From contig NZ_CP059297.1 in the NCBI RefSeq assembly GCF_017795885.1, forward strand, positions 2,175,001-2,239,000: 64,000 nt of DNA. Direction: 5' to 3'. Numbering within the stretch: the first letter of the stretch is position 1; each line of letters begins with the position of its first letter. Under the pieces are notes generated by a model that was not told the origin of the DNA, did no database searches, and saw only the letters and a list, made by a program, of their open reading frames with translations. Positions 56,126-64,000 of the stretch are shown piece by piece. A program made the translations under genes and the position numbers. Origin of the DNA: Brevundimonas sp. AJA228-03 (GTDB lineage: Bacteria > Pseudomonadota > Alphaproteobacteria > Caulobacterales > Caulobacteraceae).

Positions 56126-57043
56126 ATGTCCGTGCTTCAGGCCATTCCCTTCGTCCGCGCCTTCGATTTCCGGTATGGCCGCGCCGATCAGGTCTCGCCC
56201 CTGATCCAGAGGGTCATCTGCAACAACCCCGGCCCGTTCACCTTCACCGGCACCGGCACCTATATCGTCGGCCATTCCCGGCCTGGATCGTCCGTCGCGG
56301 TCATCGACCCCGGCCCGCTCGATGCTGCACATCTGGACGCCCTGACACAGGCCGTCGCGGGCCGGACGGTCAGCCATATCCTGGTGACCCACACCCACCG
56401 CGACCATTCTCCCCTCGCCCGCCCGTTCGCCGGACGCCTCGGAGCACCGATCCTGGCCGCGCGCCCGCCCGCGCAGGACACGCATGCGTCGGGTCCCCTC
56501 GACGAGGAGGAGGACGCCGCGTTTTCACCCGATACGGTCCTGACGGGGGGCGAGGCGATCGCCGGCGAAGGCTGGACCCTTCGCGCCCTTTTCACACCGG
56601 GTCATGCGTCCAACCACATGGCCTTCGCCCTGGAAGACGAGAACGCCCTGTTCTGCGGCGACCACGTCATGGGCTGGTCCACCACTGTGGTCGCCCCGCC
56701 CGACGGCGACATGGGCGACTACATGCGCAGCCTGGAGCGGGTGATCGCGGCCGATTTCTCGACCCTGTGGCCCACGCACGGCGCGCCGGTGACCGAGCCC
56801 GCGCCCTTCCTCGCTGCCTATCGCCAGCATCGCCTGGATCGCGAGGCCCAGATCATGAGCCGCCTCCTGGCCGGGGATCATACCATCGCGGCGATGGTTC
56901 CGGTTCTGTATGCCGCCGTGGACCAGCGCCTGTGGGCCGCAGCCGGCCTGTCGGTCTGGGCGCACCTGATCAAGCTGGTGAGGGACCGGCGCGTCATCGC
57001 CGACGGCGAACCGACGCTTGCGGCGACCTATCGACCGGCCTGA
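56126..57043 (+). CDS. MBL-fold metallo-hydrolase (LACTB2-like)
   Basis: 305 residues from the ATG at 56126 (MSVLQAIPFVRAFD). The metal motif is HTHRDHSPLA (HxHxDH). Distal residues are in FTPGHASNHMAF and LFCGDHVMGW, and the C-terminal winged-helix-like extension (GLSVWAHLIKLVRDRRVIAD) matches LACTB2/glyoxalase II-type proteins, some of which cleave RNA. It overlaps the convergent DUF1499 gene by 16 bp. Confidence 0.9.
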   Translation: MSVLQAIPFVRAFDFRYGRADQVSPLIQRVICNNPGPFTFTGTGTYIVGHSRPGSSVAVIDPGPLDAAHLDALTQAVAGRTVSHILVTHTHRDHSPLARPFAGRLGAPILAARPPAQDTHASGPLDEEEDAAFSPDTVLTGGEAIAGEGWTLRALFTPGHASNHMAFALEDENALFCGDHVMGWSTTVVAPPDGDMGDYMRSLERVIAADFSTLWPTHGAPVTEPAPFLAAYRQHRLDREAQIMSRLLAGDHTIAAMVPVLYAAVDQRLWAAAGLSVWAHLIKLVRDRRVIADGEPTLAATYRPA

Positions 57044-57690
57044 AGCGCAGCGACCAGCGCGCCCGCCAGCCGACAGGTCTCGCCGCCGTCGGCGCGGTCA
57101 TAGCGGGCCACGACCCGGACATCGGTCCGGCCCGGACGGATGCGGATGACCGCCTCATGCCGCAGGCCGAAGAAGGTCCCGGTGCGCTCGCCCCTGATCT
57201 GGAACAGGCTGGCGTCGGTGATGCGGAAACCGGCCTGTTGCATGGCCCAGCCCGCCGCGCCCTCCGCAGACTGGGTCATGGGCGCGGACACGCCCGGGCA
57301 GGCGACGCCGGGGCCGACGGCGTCCGGGACGCCCGGTGGATCGCCCGGATCGGTCGTGACGTCCAGAGGACCGACGGCCGCCATGGCCTGTACCCGCCAG
57401 AGAAACGCGCCCGCCCCGCCGACGGCGACGACCAGCGTCGCGAGGGCGATCAGGCCCAGGCGCGCGAAGCTCCGGAACGCGCCCGGAAGCGCGACCAGAG
57501 CGATGACCACCGCCAGCACGCTCAGACCCGGACCGACCTTCAAGGCAAGGAGGTCGAGCCCGATGCTCACCGGGATCACACCGCTGGCCACCAGCAGCAC
57601 CGCGACCAGCACCACGAGGGGGCCGGCCAGAGCGGCCGCGACGGCGGCACGGACGGCCATCAGGCCGCGCACCGGACTCCGTCCGGCCAC
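57028..57690 (-). CDS. Membrane protein with DUF1499 domain
   Basis: 220 residues. The first ~110 form three membrane helices. The C-terminal domain (AAGWAMQQAGFRITDASLFQ, then FGLRHEAVIRIRPGRTDVRV) is DUF1499-like. The start is GTG at 57690, 3 bp after the acyl-CoA ligase stop; ATG at 57660 is an alternative. Co-transcription with the ligase is likely. Function is unknown. Confidence 0.8.
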   Translation of the reverse strand: MAGRSPVRGLMAVRAAVAAALAGPLVVLVAVLLVASGVIPVSIGLDLLALKVGPGLSVLAVVIALVALPGAFRSFARLGLIALATLVVAVGGAGAFLWRVQAMAAVGPLDVTTDPGDPPGVPDAVGPGVACPGVSAPMTQSAEGAAGWAMQQAGFRITDASLFQIRGERTGTFFGLRHEAVIRIRPGRTDVRVVARYDRADGGETCRLAGALVAALQAGR

Positions 57691-57693
57691 GCC

Positions 57694-59340
57694 TCAGACC
57701 CGCGCCGGCTCGACCGAGGTCGGCAGCCGATAATCCTTCAGCTGCTCGCGCAGGTTCTTCTTGTCGATCTTGCCCGTGGCCCCCAGCGGGATGTCGTCGA
57801 CGAAGACGACATCGTCGGGCATCCACCATTTGGCGATCTTGCCGACCAGGAAGTCCAGGTGCTCCTGCTTGTCCTGGGTCTCGCCGGGCTTCAATTTGAT
57901 GATCAGCACCGGCCGCTCGTCCCATTTCGGATGGGCCGCGCCGATGACGGCCGCCAGTTCGACCCTGGGATGGCCCACGGCGATGTTCTCGATCTCGATC
58001 GAGCTGATCCATTCGCCACCGGACTTGATCACGTCCTTGGCCCGGTCGGTGATCTGCATGAAGCCGTGCTCGTCGATCGTCGAGACGTCGCCGGTGTCGA
58101 AGAAGCCCTCGTGGTCCAGGATGTCGCCGCCCTCGTCGCGGAAATAGGCGCGGGCGATGGTCGGGCCCTTGATCATCAGACGGCCGTAGGTCGTGCCGTC
58201 GTGCGGCATCTCCTGGCCGGCATAGTTCTTCAGCTTCAGCTCGACGCCCAGCGGCGGCATCCCCTGCTTGATCCGCCACTTCATGCCCTCGTCATAAGGC
58301 AGGGCGTCGAGCTCGGGCGTCAGGATCGACATGGTGCCGATGGGCGAGGTCTCGGTCATGCCCCAGCCCTGCGAGACCTCGATGCCGAACTCGTCGTGGA
58401 AGGCACGGATCAGGCTCTCCGGCACGGCCGAGCCGCCGATCAGCACCCGCTTGACCGTCGGGATCGTCAGCTTGTGCTCGCGCAGGTGGGCCAGCAGCCC
58501 CTGCCAGACGGTGGGCACGGCGGCCGAGAAGGTCACGCCTTCCGACACGATCAGCTCATAGATGGAGGCGCCGTCCATCCTGGCCCCCGGCATGACCAGC
58601 TTGGCCCCCGACGCCGGTCCCGCGAAGGCAATGCCCCAGGCATTGGCGTGGAACATCGGCACGACCGGCAGGATGACTTCCTTCGGCGACGGCCCCAGCA
58701 CCGTGGACTGCATGCCCAGCAGGGTGTGGATGAAGTTCGACCGGTGCGAATACAGCACCCCTTTCGGGTTTCCCGTCGTCCCCGAGGTGTAGCAAAGTCC
58801 GCAGGCGGTCTGCTCGTCGAAATCGCCCCAGACGCAGTCCTGCGACACGCCCGCCAGGATCGCCTCATAGCATTCCGCCCTGGGCAGTTTCGTCGCCGGC
58901 ATGTGAAATGCGTCGGTCAGCACCACGACCCGCTCGACGCTGGGACAATGCGGCAGGATCGCTTCCAGCAGCGGCACGAACGTCAGATCGACGAAAATGA
59001 TCCGGTCGCCGGCGTGGTTGATGATGTAGATCAATTGCTCGGGAAACAGGCGCGGGTTCAGTGTATGGCACACCGCCCCGATCCCCATGATGCCGTACCA
59101 GGCCTCGATGTGGTTGCCGGTGTTCCAGGCCAGGGTCGCGACCCGGTCACCGACCTTGATGCCCCATTCCTTGAGCACGTTGGAAACCTGCTTGGCCCGA
59201 CCATGGATATCGCCATAGGTCGTCCGCACGACCGGCCCCTCCACCGATCGGGTCACGACCTGGCGATGGCTGTGCCAGTTCTTCGAGTGGTCAAGGATCC
59301 GGTCGACCGTCAGCGGCCAGTCCTGCATCAATCCCAGCAT
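57694..59340 (-). CDS. fadD: Long-chain acyl-CoA synthetase
   Basis: 548 residues. ANL-superfamily motifs: [20 protein letters not shown] (P-loop), [13 protein letters not shown] (A5), [12 protein letters not shown] (A7) and the A10 lysine in [15 protein letters not shown]. This sequence class activates medium- or long-chain fatty acids as CoA thioesters. It is probably co-transcribed with the DUF1499 gene. It faces rightward neighbours across 281 bp. Confidence 0.95.
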   Translation of the reverse strand: MLGLMQDWPLTVDRILDHSKNWHSHRQVVTRSVEGPVVRTTYGDIHGRAKQVSNVLKEWGIKVGDRVATLAWNTGNHIEAWYGIMGIGAVCHTLNPRLFPEQLIYIINHAGDRIIFVDLTFVPLLEAILPHCPSVERVVVLTDAFHMPATKLPRAECYEAILAGVSQDCVWGDFDEQTACGLCYTSGTTGNPKGVLYSHRSNFIHTLLGMQSTVLGPSPKEVILPVVPMFHANAWGIAFAGPASGAKLVMPGARMDGASIYELIVSEGVTFSAAVPTVWQGLLAHLREHKLTIPTVKRVLIGGSAVPESLIRAFHDEFGIEVSQGWGMTETSPIGTMSILTPELDALPYDEGMKWRIKQGMPPLGVELKLKNYAGQEMPHDGTTYGRLMIKGPTIARAYFRDEGGDILDHEGFFDTGDVSTIDEHGFMQITDRAKDVIKSGGEWISSIEIENIAVGHPRVELAAVIGAAHPKWDERPVLIIKLKPGETQDKQEHLDFLVGKIAKWWMPDDVVFVDDIPLGATGKIDKKNLREQLKDYRLPTSVEPARV

Positions 59341-59394
59341 CGCATTCCCTTACATACCCCGGCTGCATGCGGGGCTTGGGCCAAGCTAGCCGAG

Positions 59395-59595
59395 GTGACC
59401 GTCGTTAAGCAACGTGACTCAAGGGCAGGCAGATCCCTGCGCACGTCCGGCCATTGTGGATCCACGGTTCTGGCGTTTTTTGCGGACCTGTCCCTTCGGG
59501 ACCCCGAGGCGTTCGACATGGGCTTTCTGGGCACGGATGCGCCCGATGGTGTGGTCGAAAGCCTGTACGCCGGTCTGACCTGCGTCTTCCGCTGA
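59395..59595 (+). CDS. Possible 66-codon ORF before udk
   Basis: A GTG at 59395 opens a frame with high third-position GC, ending ...SLYAGLTCVFR. The C-terminal half (FFADLSLRDPEAFDMGFLGT) looks protein-like. It lies 26 bp before udk. The ribosome site is weak and no family is recognised. The antisense frame is also open, so it may be chance. Confidence 0.3.
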   Translation: MTVVKQRDSRAGRSLRTSGHCGSTVLAFFADLSLRDPEAFDMGFLGTDAPDGVVESLYAGLTCVFR

Positions 59596-59621
59596 GCCGT
59601 GGCGGGCGGTAAGGGCCCGCC

Positions 59622-60275
59622 ATGACCCTTCTCATCGCGATAACCGGCGGCTCGGGCTCGGGCAAGTCGACGCTGGCCGAAACCGTCGCTTCGGTCCTGC
59701 CGCCCGGTACCGCCGTGCTGATGCGCGAGGATTCCTACTACCGCGACGCCGCATCCCTGCCCGGCTTCGATGCCGCGACCTTCGATTTCGACGACGTCGC
59801 CGCCCGTGACCACGATCTGCTGTACGAGGACCTGTGCCGACTGAAGGCGGGCAAACCCGTCACCGCACCGGTCTATTCCTTCATCCACCACGGACGGGAG
59901 CCGGACGGCGAGGTCATCCCGGTCGCGCCCGTCGTGATTGTGGAGGGGACCCATATACTGTGCACGCCCGCGGTGGCGGACCTGTTCGACATCCGCGTGT
60001 TCGTCGACACGCCGTCCGACATCCGGTTCATCCGTCGGCTGCTGCGCGATCAGGCCCAGCGAGGCCGTACATCGGCCTCGGTCATCGACCAGTACCTCAG
60101 GACGGTACGGCCGGGTCACGAGCGCCTGACAGAGCCATCCCGCACACGGGCCGATTTCGTCATCGCCGATGCCACGGCCGCGGTCCGACTGGACGATCCG
60201 CAGGTTATCGTGCGCCTGGCCGCCCCCCTGCTGGCGCATCCCCTGCTGGCACCCCTCCTGGCGCATCAGACCTGA
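59622..60275 (+). CDS. udk: Uridine kinase
   Basis: 217 residues. IAITGGSGSGKSTLAE is the Walker A loop, MREDSYYRDAASLPGFD and YDFDDVAARDHDLLYEDL-type acidic box bind nucleoside, and VVIVEGTHIL is the lid strand. DIRFIRRLLRDQAQRGRTS holds the catalytic Arg region. It salvages uridine/cytidine with GTP or ATP. The stop is 50 bp from the TetR gene. Confidence 0.93.
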   Translation: MTLLIAITGGSGSGKSTLAETVASVLPPGTAVLMREDSYYRDAASLPGFDAATFDFDDVAARDHDLLYEDLCRLKAGKPVTAPVYSFIHHGREPDGEVIPVAPVVIVEGTHILCTPAVADLFDIRVFVDTPSDIRFIRRLLRDQAQRGRTSASVIDQYLRTVRPGHERLTEPSRTRADFVIADATAAVRLDDPQVIVRLAAPLLAHPLLAPLLAHQT

Positions 60276-60326
60276 CGACGTCGTCTGACTTTCCGAAGCG
60301 TAACTATGTGGGCTAAGGGTAACCGG

Positions 60327-60968
60327 ATGCACTCACACAACGCCCAGGCCAGCGTCCTCGAAGTGGACGACCAGCGTCGCCAGGCAATCGTTCGCGAAGC
60401 GCGCCGCCACTTCATGGCCAACGGCTATGCGGCCACGAAGATCGAACCTGTAGCGCGGGCGGCGACCGTCTCGACGGCGACCCTGTACGCCTATTTCCCC
60501 TCGAAGGAGCACCTGTTCACGGCGGTCATAGCGGACGCCTCGGCCGACTTCTCGGCCCAGATGGAACGCGTCCGCGTCGCGGATGGCGCGGCGCGCGATC
60601 AGCTCATCCTTTTCGCCACCGCCTATGCCGACTTCATGGGTGATCCGTTTGTGCGAGCCGTTTTCCGACTTGTGATGGCGGAGCGGCCCCGCTTCCGCGA
60701 CGTCGCCCAGCAGTTCTTCGACAAGGGACGCACCGATTTCGGCCGCCCCCTCATAGCCGCCCTGTCGCGCCTGTCAGAGCGCGGCCAGCTGGGGATCGAC
60801 AAGCCGTCCTGGGCCGCCGGCCAGTTGATGGGAATGATCGAGCATCCGGTGTTCTTCATGCCCCTCGTCACGGGGGACGAGGTTCGGGCGACCCGATCCA
60901 ATGCGCAGATCGCGGAAGATGCCGTGCAGACCTTCCTGGCCCGCTATGGCACCCGGGTTCAGGGCTGA
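60327..60968 (+). CDS. TetR-family regulator
   Basis: 213 residues from the ATG at 60327 ([13 protein letters not shown]). The N-terminal HTH is [20 protein letters not shown] and [17 protein letters not shown]; the rest is the ligand domain. It lies after udk and overlaps the convergent pdxH stop by 10 bp. The target is unknown. The downstream part resembles AcrR-like efflux regulators ([20 protein letters not shown]). Confidence 0.9.
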   Translation: MHSHNAQASVLEVDDQRRQAIVREARRHFMANGYAATKIEPVARAATVSTATLYAYFPSKEHLFTAVIADASADFSAQMERVRVADGAARDQLILFATAYADFMGDPFVRAVFRLVMAERPRFRDVAQQFFDKGRTDFGRPLIAALSRLSERGQLGIDKPSWAAGQLMGMIEHPVFFMPLVTGDEVRATRSNAQIAEDAVQTFLARYGTRVQG

Positions 60969-61633
60969 AGCCGGGCGCGCGTCCAGTCATCGCCAGCCCG
61001 GATGAAGCGCAGGCGATCGTGAAGACGGAATGGCCGGTCCCTCCAGAACTCGACGACATCCGGCACCACGCGCCATCCCGTCCAGTGCCCGGGCCGGGGC
61101 ACGTCCGTGCCCTCGAACCGCGCCGTCTCGCGCGCGACCGCAGCTTCCAGTTCGGAGCGCCCGGCCAGTGGCCGTGACTGGTCCGAAGCCCAGGCACCGA
61201 TCCGGCTTTCACGCGCCCGGCTGGCGAAATAGGCATCGGCCTCCTCGGTACTGACCGGCTCGACCGCGCCGCGTATCCGCACCTGGCGTCGCAGCGACTT
61301 CCAGTGAAACAGCAGCGCCGCACGCGGCCGGTCCTGGAGCTGAAGCCCCTTGGCGCTCTCGCGATTGGAATAGAAGGTCAATCCCCGTGCATCGACGTCC
61401 TTGAGCAAGACCATCCGACTGTCCGGCGCGCCATCGGCATCCACCGTGGACAGGCCCATGGCATTGGGGTCATTCGGCTCATGTGCCCGGGCCTGGGCCA
61501 GCCAGTCGATCATCAGCCCGATCGGCTCCGCCCGATCGAAGATCGTCTCGTCTCCGTTGGCCGCAAGAGCGGCGGCATAGTCGCGGGCATACTCCTCGCG
61601 GGACGGGCTGGGCGGGATCACGGCGCTGGTCAT
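60959..61633 (-). CDS. pdxH: Pyridoxamine 5'-phosphate oxidase
   Basis: 224 residues from the ATG at 61633. FMN-dependent enzyme converting PNP/PMP to PLP. Family boxes are [24 protein letters not shown], [36 protein letters not shown] and the C-terminal [20 protein letters not shown] and LRFIRA. The reading frame extends far upstream without homology. It is divergent from the J-like gene across 76 bp. Confidence 0.95.
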   Translation of the reverse strand: MTSAVIPPSPSREEYARDYAAALAANGDETIFDRAEPIGLMIDWLAQARAHEPNDPNAMGLSTVDADGAPDSRMVLLKDVDARGLTFYSNRESAKGLQLQDRPRAALLFHWKSLRRQVRIRGAVEPVSTEEADAYFASRARESRIGAWASDQSRPLAGRSELEAAVARETARFEGTDVPRPGHWTGWRVVPDVVEFWRDRPFRLHDRLRFIRAGDDWTRARLQP

Positions 61634-61709
61634 GCGGCCGATATAGCAAGCGCCGCCCACCTCCGCACGGTTAACCCGTCCTTGACCATGCCGAGGGCCT
61701 ATTCGCCGC

Positions 61710-62429
61710 ATGAACCCATCCGACCAGACCCTGAACGAAGCCTTCGCCGTCCTCGGGCTGCACGGCCCGACCGACCAGACCGAGGTGGCGCGGGCCTTCC
61801 GCCTGGCCGTCAAGGGGGCTCGGCCCGACCTGCCCGGCGGCGATGCGGACCGTTTTCGCCGCGTCATCGCCGCCTATCGCCTGATCCAGGATCGGGGGGG
61901 CGGGCACCCCGCCCTCGCCGCGCCGACGACGCGTCCTGTCGCCCTGCCGGTCGTTGGCCTGACGCCGCTTCAGGCCATCCAGGGCGGCGATGCCACCGTC
62001 CGCCTCGGCATGCGATCGTTGCGGGTGCACGCGCCGGCCGGGATGCGCACCGGGGAACATCTTCGACTGAAGAATGCCGCCGACGACGGGTCAGACCTGT
62101 ACCTTCCCGTCCTGATCCGGCCGAGCGATGGCCTCGCCGTCCTGGGCGACGATCTGCACATGCGCTGGGGGGCCACACCGCGCGTGCTGGCCGACGGAGG
62201 CCGCCTCGAGATCGAGACCCACGCCGGGACGCGCTCCGCCTGGCTGACCCCCGGCCTGCAATCGCCCGTCCGCCTGCGCCTGCGCGATCTCGGCCTGCCC
62301 GCGCGCGGCTCGCACAGGACCGGACACCTGTTCGTCACCCTGTTCGCCAGCGAGGTCGCGCCCTCGGCCGCCGAAGACATGCTGGCCCGCTTCACCCGGG
62401 TCTGGACGCCGGACCGTTTGGCGGCCTAA
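61710..62429 (+). CDS. J-domain-derived protein with altered HPD, plus DnaJ C-terminal-like domain
   Basis: 239 residues. The N-terminal segment (about residues 9-60) reads [20 protein letters not shown], then [20 protein letters not shown] and [14 protein letters not shown], which is a J-domain pattern. However, the HPD triad is RPD, so the Hsp70-stimulating His is lost. The C-terminal part ([20 protein letters not shown]) has the beta-sandwich of DnaJ CTD, as in CbpA-like proteins. It lies 10 bp before aroC and is probably co-transcribed with it. It may be a substrate-binding co-chaperone without DnaK stimulation. Confidence 0.82.
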   Translation: MNPSDQTLNEAFAVLGLHGPTDQTEVARAFRLAVKGARPDLPGGDADRFRRVIAAYRLIQDRGGGHPALAAPTTRPVALPVVGLTPLQAIQGGDATVRLGMRSLRVHAPAGMRTGEHLRLKNAADDGSDLYLPVLIRPSDGLAVLGDDLHMRWGATPRVLADGGRLEIETHAGTRSAWLTPGLQSPVRLRLRDLGLPARGSHRTGHLFVTLFASEVAPSAAEDMLARFTRVWTPDRLAA

Positions 62430-62439
62430 TCGCGGGATC

Positions 62440-63555
62440 ATGTCCCACAACACCTTCGGCCATCTGTTTCGCGTGACGACCTGGGGCGAAAGCCACGGGC
62501 CGGCGATCGGCTGCGTCGTTGACGGCTGTCCGCCCCGGATTCCTCTGTCAGAGGCCGATCTGCAGCCCTGGCTGGACAGAAGAAAACCCGGGGGCAGCCG
62601 CTTCGTCACGCAGAGGAAGGAAAGCGACACCGCCCGCATCCTGTCCGGGGTTTTCGACGACGGCGACGGGCCCGTGACCACCGGCACACCGATCGCCATC
62701 CATATCGACAATGAGGATGCGCGGTCGAAAGACTATGGCGAGATCGCCCGCGCCTTCCGGCCCGGCCATGCCGACATGACCTACCAGGCCAAATATGGCG
62801 TGCGGGACCATCGCGGCGGCGGACGGTCCTCGGCGCGCGAGACCGCCAGCCGGGTCGCCGCCGGGGCCGTCGCCCGCCGCATTCTGGGCGACGGCATCGT
62901 CATCCGCGCCGGCATCGTCCAGTTGGGTCCGCACAGGATCGCGCCGGACAGCGTTGATTTTTCCGTCGTCCAGGACAACCCGCTGTTCGCCGCCTCCGCC
63001 GGGGTCGTGCCCGCGTGGGAAGGCTGGCTGGACGGCGTGCGCAAGGCGGGCTCGTCCACCGGTGCCGTGGTCGCCCTGGAGGTCACCGGTATCCCCGCCG
63101 GCTGGGGTGCCCCTCTTTACGGCAAGCTGGACGCCGAACTGGCCGCTGCCATGATGTCGATCAACGCCGTCAAGGGCGTCGAGATCGGGGCCGGCTTCGC
63201 CTCCGCCGAACTGTCGGGAGAGGACAATGCCGACGAGATGCGGATCGGTCCGGACGGCGGGATCGTCTTCCAGTCGAACCAGGCGGGTGGCGTGCTCGGC
63301 GGCATCTCGACCGGCCAGCCCCTGACCGCCCGCATCGCCTTCAAGCCGACATCCTCGATCCTGACCCCGCGACAGACCGTCACCCGCGACGGCACCGAGA
63401 CCGACCTGCGGACAATAGGTCGCCACGACCCCTGCGTCGCCCTGCGCGGCGTTCCGGTGGTCGAGGCCATGGCCGCCTGCGTGCTGGCCGACGCCATGCT
63501 GAGGCACCGGGCGCAAATCGGTCCGGTCACAATCCATTCACCCGGTTCGGATTAG
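62440..63555 (+). CDS. aroC: Chorismate synthase
   Basis: Last enzyme of the shikimate pathway, making chorismate from EPSP with reduced FMN. 371 residues. [20 protein letters not shown] is the N-terminal signature; [20 protein letters not shown] and the [15 protein letters not shown] region follow. [20 protein letters not shown] and [20 protein letters not shown] complete the set. It starts 10 bp after the J-like gene. Confidence 0.97.
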   Translation: MSHNTFGHLFRVTTWGESHGPAIGCVVDGCPPRIPLSEADLQPWLDRRKPGGSRFVTQRKESDTARILSGVFDDGDGPVTTGTPIAIHIDNEDARSKDYGEIARAFRPGHADMTYQAKYGVRDHRGGGRSSARETASRVAAGAVARRILGDGIVIRAGIVQLGPHRIAPDSVDFSVVQDNPLFAASAGVVPAWEGWLDGVRKAGSSTGAVVALEVTGIPAGWGAPLYGKLDAELAAAMMSINAVKGVEIGAGFASAELSGEDNADEMRIGPDGGIVFQSNQAGGVLGGISTGQPLTARIAFKPTSSILTPRQTVTRDGTETDLRTIGRHDPCVALRGVPVVEAMAACVLADAMLRHRAQIGPVTIHSPGSD

Positions 63556-63564
63556 GTGCGAACC

Positions 63565-63837
63565 ATGTTCCGCACTGCCAGACGCACCGCCGCCCTGTCG
63601 ATCGTCCTCGCGGGCGCACTGATGCTCCAGGGCTGTCTGGTCGGGGCCGTGGTCGGCACGGCGGGTGCGGTGGTCGGTGGCGCGGCAAAGGTCACGGGTG
63701 CGGTCGTCGGTGCCGGAGTGGATTCCGTCACCACCTCCGACGAGGAAACCCGCGCGCGCCAGGCGCGCGAGCAGCGCGACCACGAACGCGAGCAACGCCG
63801 ATGCGAGCAACGCCGCGCCAACGGCCAGCGCTGTTAG
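63565..63837 (+). CDS. Small Gly/Ala-rich lipoprotein
   Basis: 90 residues from the ATG at 63565 after an AGG 7-9 nt upstream; a GTG at 63556 is also possible. The lipobox is MLQGC. A glycine-zipper-like stretch (LVGAVVGTAGAVVGGAAKVT) is followed by a charged, Arg/Gln-rich tail (REQRDHEREQRRCEQRRA). This is common in Caulobacterales outer-membrane proteins. It lies 9 bp after aroC. Confidence 0.75.
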   Translation: MFRTARRTAALSIVLAGALMLQGCLVGAVVGTAGAVVGGAAKVTGAVVGAGVDSVTTSDEETRARQAREQRDHEREQRRCEQRRANGQRC

Positions 63838-63840
63838 GGC

Positions 63841-63960
63841 ATGATCGTTTGAGCTGGACCCACGTCGTGGGTCCAGCGAAAGCGTGAATCCTGCCCTCGC
63901 AGATATCCGGCGCGTGGGCCGTCGGGATCGACATGAACCGACGCTCAAACAACGGCCATG
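63841..63960. repeat. Structured intergenic element with CTGGACCCACG inverted repeat
   Basis: CTGGACCCACG-T-CGTGGGTCCAG is a perfect 11-bp dyad (63854-63876). GTTTGAGC at 63847-63854 is repeated inverted as GCTCAAAC at 63943-63950, so the ~100-bp block has ends in opposite orientation. No T-run follows. It may be a dispersed repeat or a terminator for the lipoprotein gene. Confidence 0.5.
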
Positions 63961-64000
63961 ACGGATCGCCTCGCAACTGCCCGAGGTTACAAGGCCACGC

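Noticed and set aside
56104-59595. 1163-codon plus-strand open frame across the MBL, DUF1499 and acyl-CoA ligase genes
   Set aside because: It spans three well-supported genes in other frames and reads as Arg/Pro/His-rich noise. Only the last part (from 59395) has any merit and is listed separately.

Overview
The window is GC-rich (roughly two thirds G+C), densely coded DNA from an alphaproteobacterium. A TipN-like polarity protein, a SigF/NrsF-type sigma/anti-sigma pair, a methionine synthase encoded in separate pieces, an Oar-like TonB receptor next to a TPR-sulfotransferase, and a carotenoid locus together point to Caulobacteraceae, most likely Brevundimonas. That placement is an inference from gene content and was not checked by a search.

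Layout. 1-6.9 kb: carotenoid locus. A leftward run of DUF2306 membrane protein, crtD and crtY (cut by the window edge) diverges from a rightward, translationally coupled cytochrome P450 and ATP-grasp ligase, which meet a convergent crtC. 7-9 kb: a secreted protein of five PPC-type repeats. 9-18 kb: folD, a lemA/TPM-domain operon, an endonuclease/phosphatase-family gene convergent with a phospholipase D gene, a TipN-like coiled-coil protein and a C15-peptidase-like protein. 18-27 kb: MFS transporter, DUF423, proline iminopeptidase, then the leftward rod-shape operon mreB-mreC-mreD-mrdA-rodA. 27-33 kb: TVP38 protein, aspartate aminotransferase, polyprenyl diphosphate synthase, TrmN6-type methyltransferase, 2OG oxygenase, sigma factor and NrsF anti-sigma.

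33.0-34.6 kb is a scar: a broken IS3-type transposase relic, lower-GC orphan ORFs and a small CxxC protein. 34.6-42.8 kb: ettA, a shared bidirectional terminator, opgH/mdoH, DUF998, an acyltransferase-3, a chagasin-like inhibitor, a 2-hydroxyacid dehydrogenase and DUF6065. 42.8-49.5 kb: a methionine-cycle operon preceded by a perfect 28-bp palindrome (ArsR-methyltransferase, metF, metH1, an inserted antitoxin/PIN-toxin-like pair with its own promoter, metH2). metF ends inside a palindromic repeat and metH2 carries clustered frameshifts. 49.7-64 kb: secreted protein, TonB receptor divergent from a sulfotransferase, phosphatase-like protein, a short lipoprotein, MBL hydrolase, DUF1499, acyl-CoA ligase, uridine kinase, TetR regulator, pdxH, a J-domain-derived protein lacking the HPD histidine, aroC and a small lipoprotein.

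The two most interesting units are the carotenoid locus, where a P450 and an ATP-grasp ligase sit among crtC, crtD and crtY and suggest an undescribed end-group modification, and the methionine operon, where a toxin-antitoxin-like cassette sits between the two parts of methionine synthase with start/stop overlap. No tRNA, rRNA, CRISPR array or prophage was seen.
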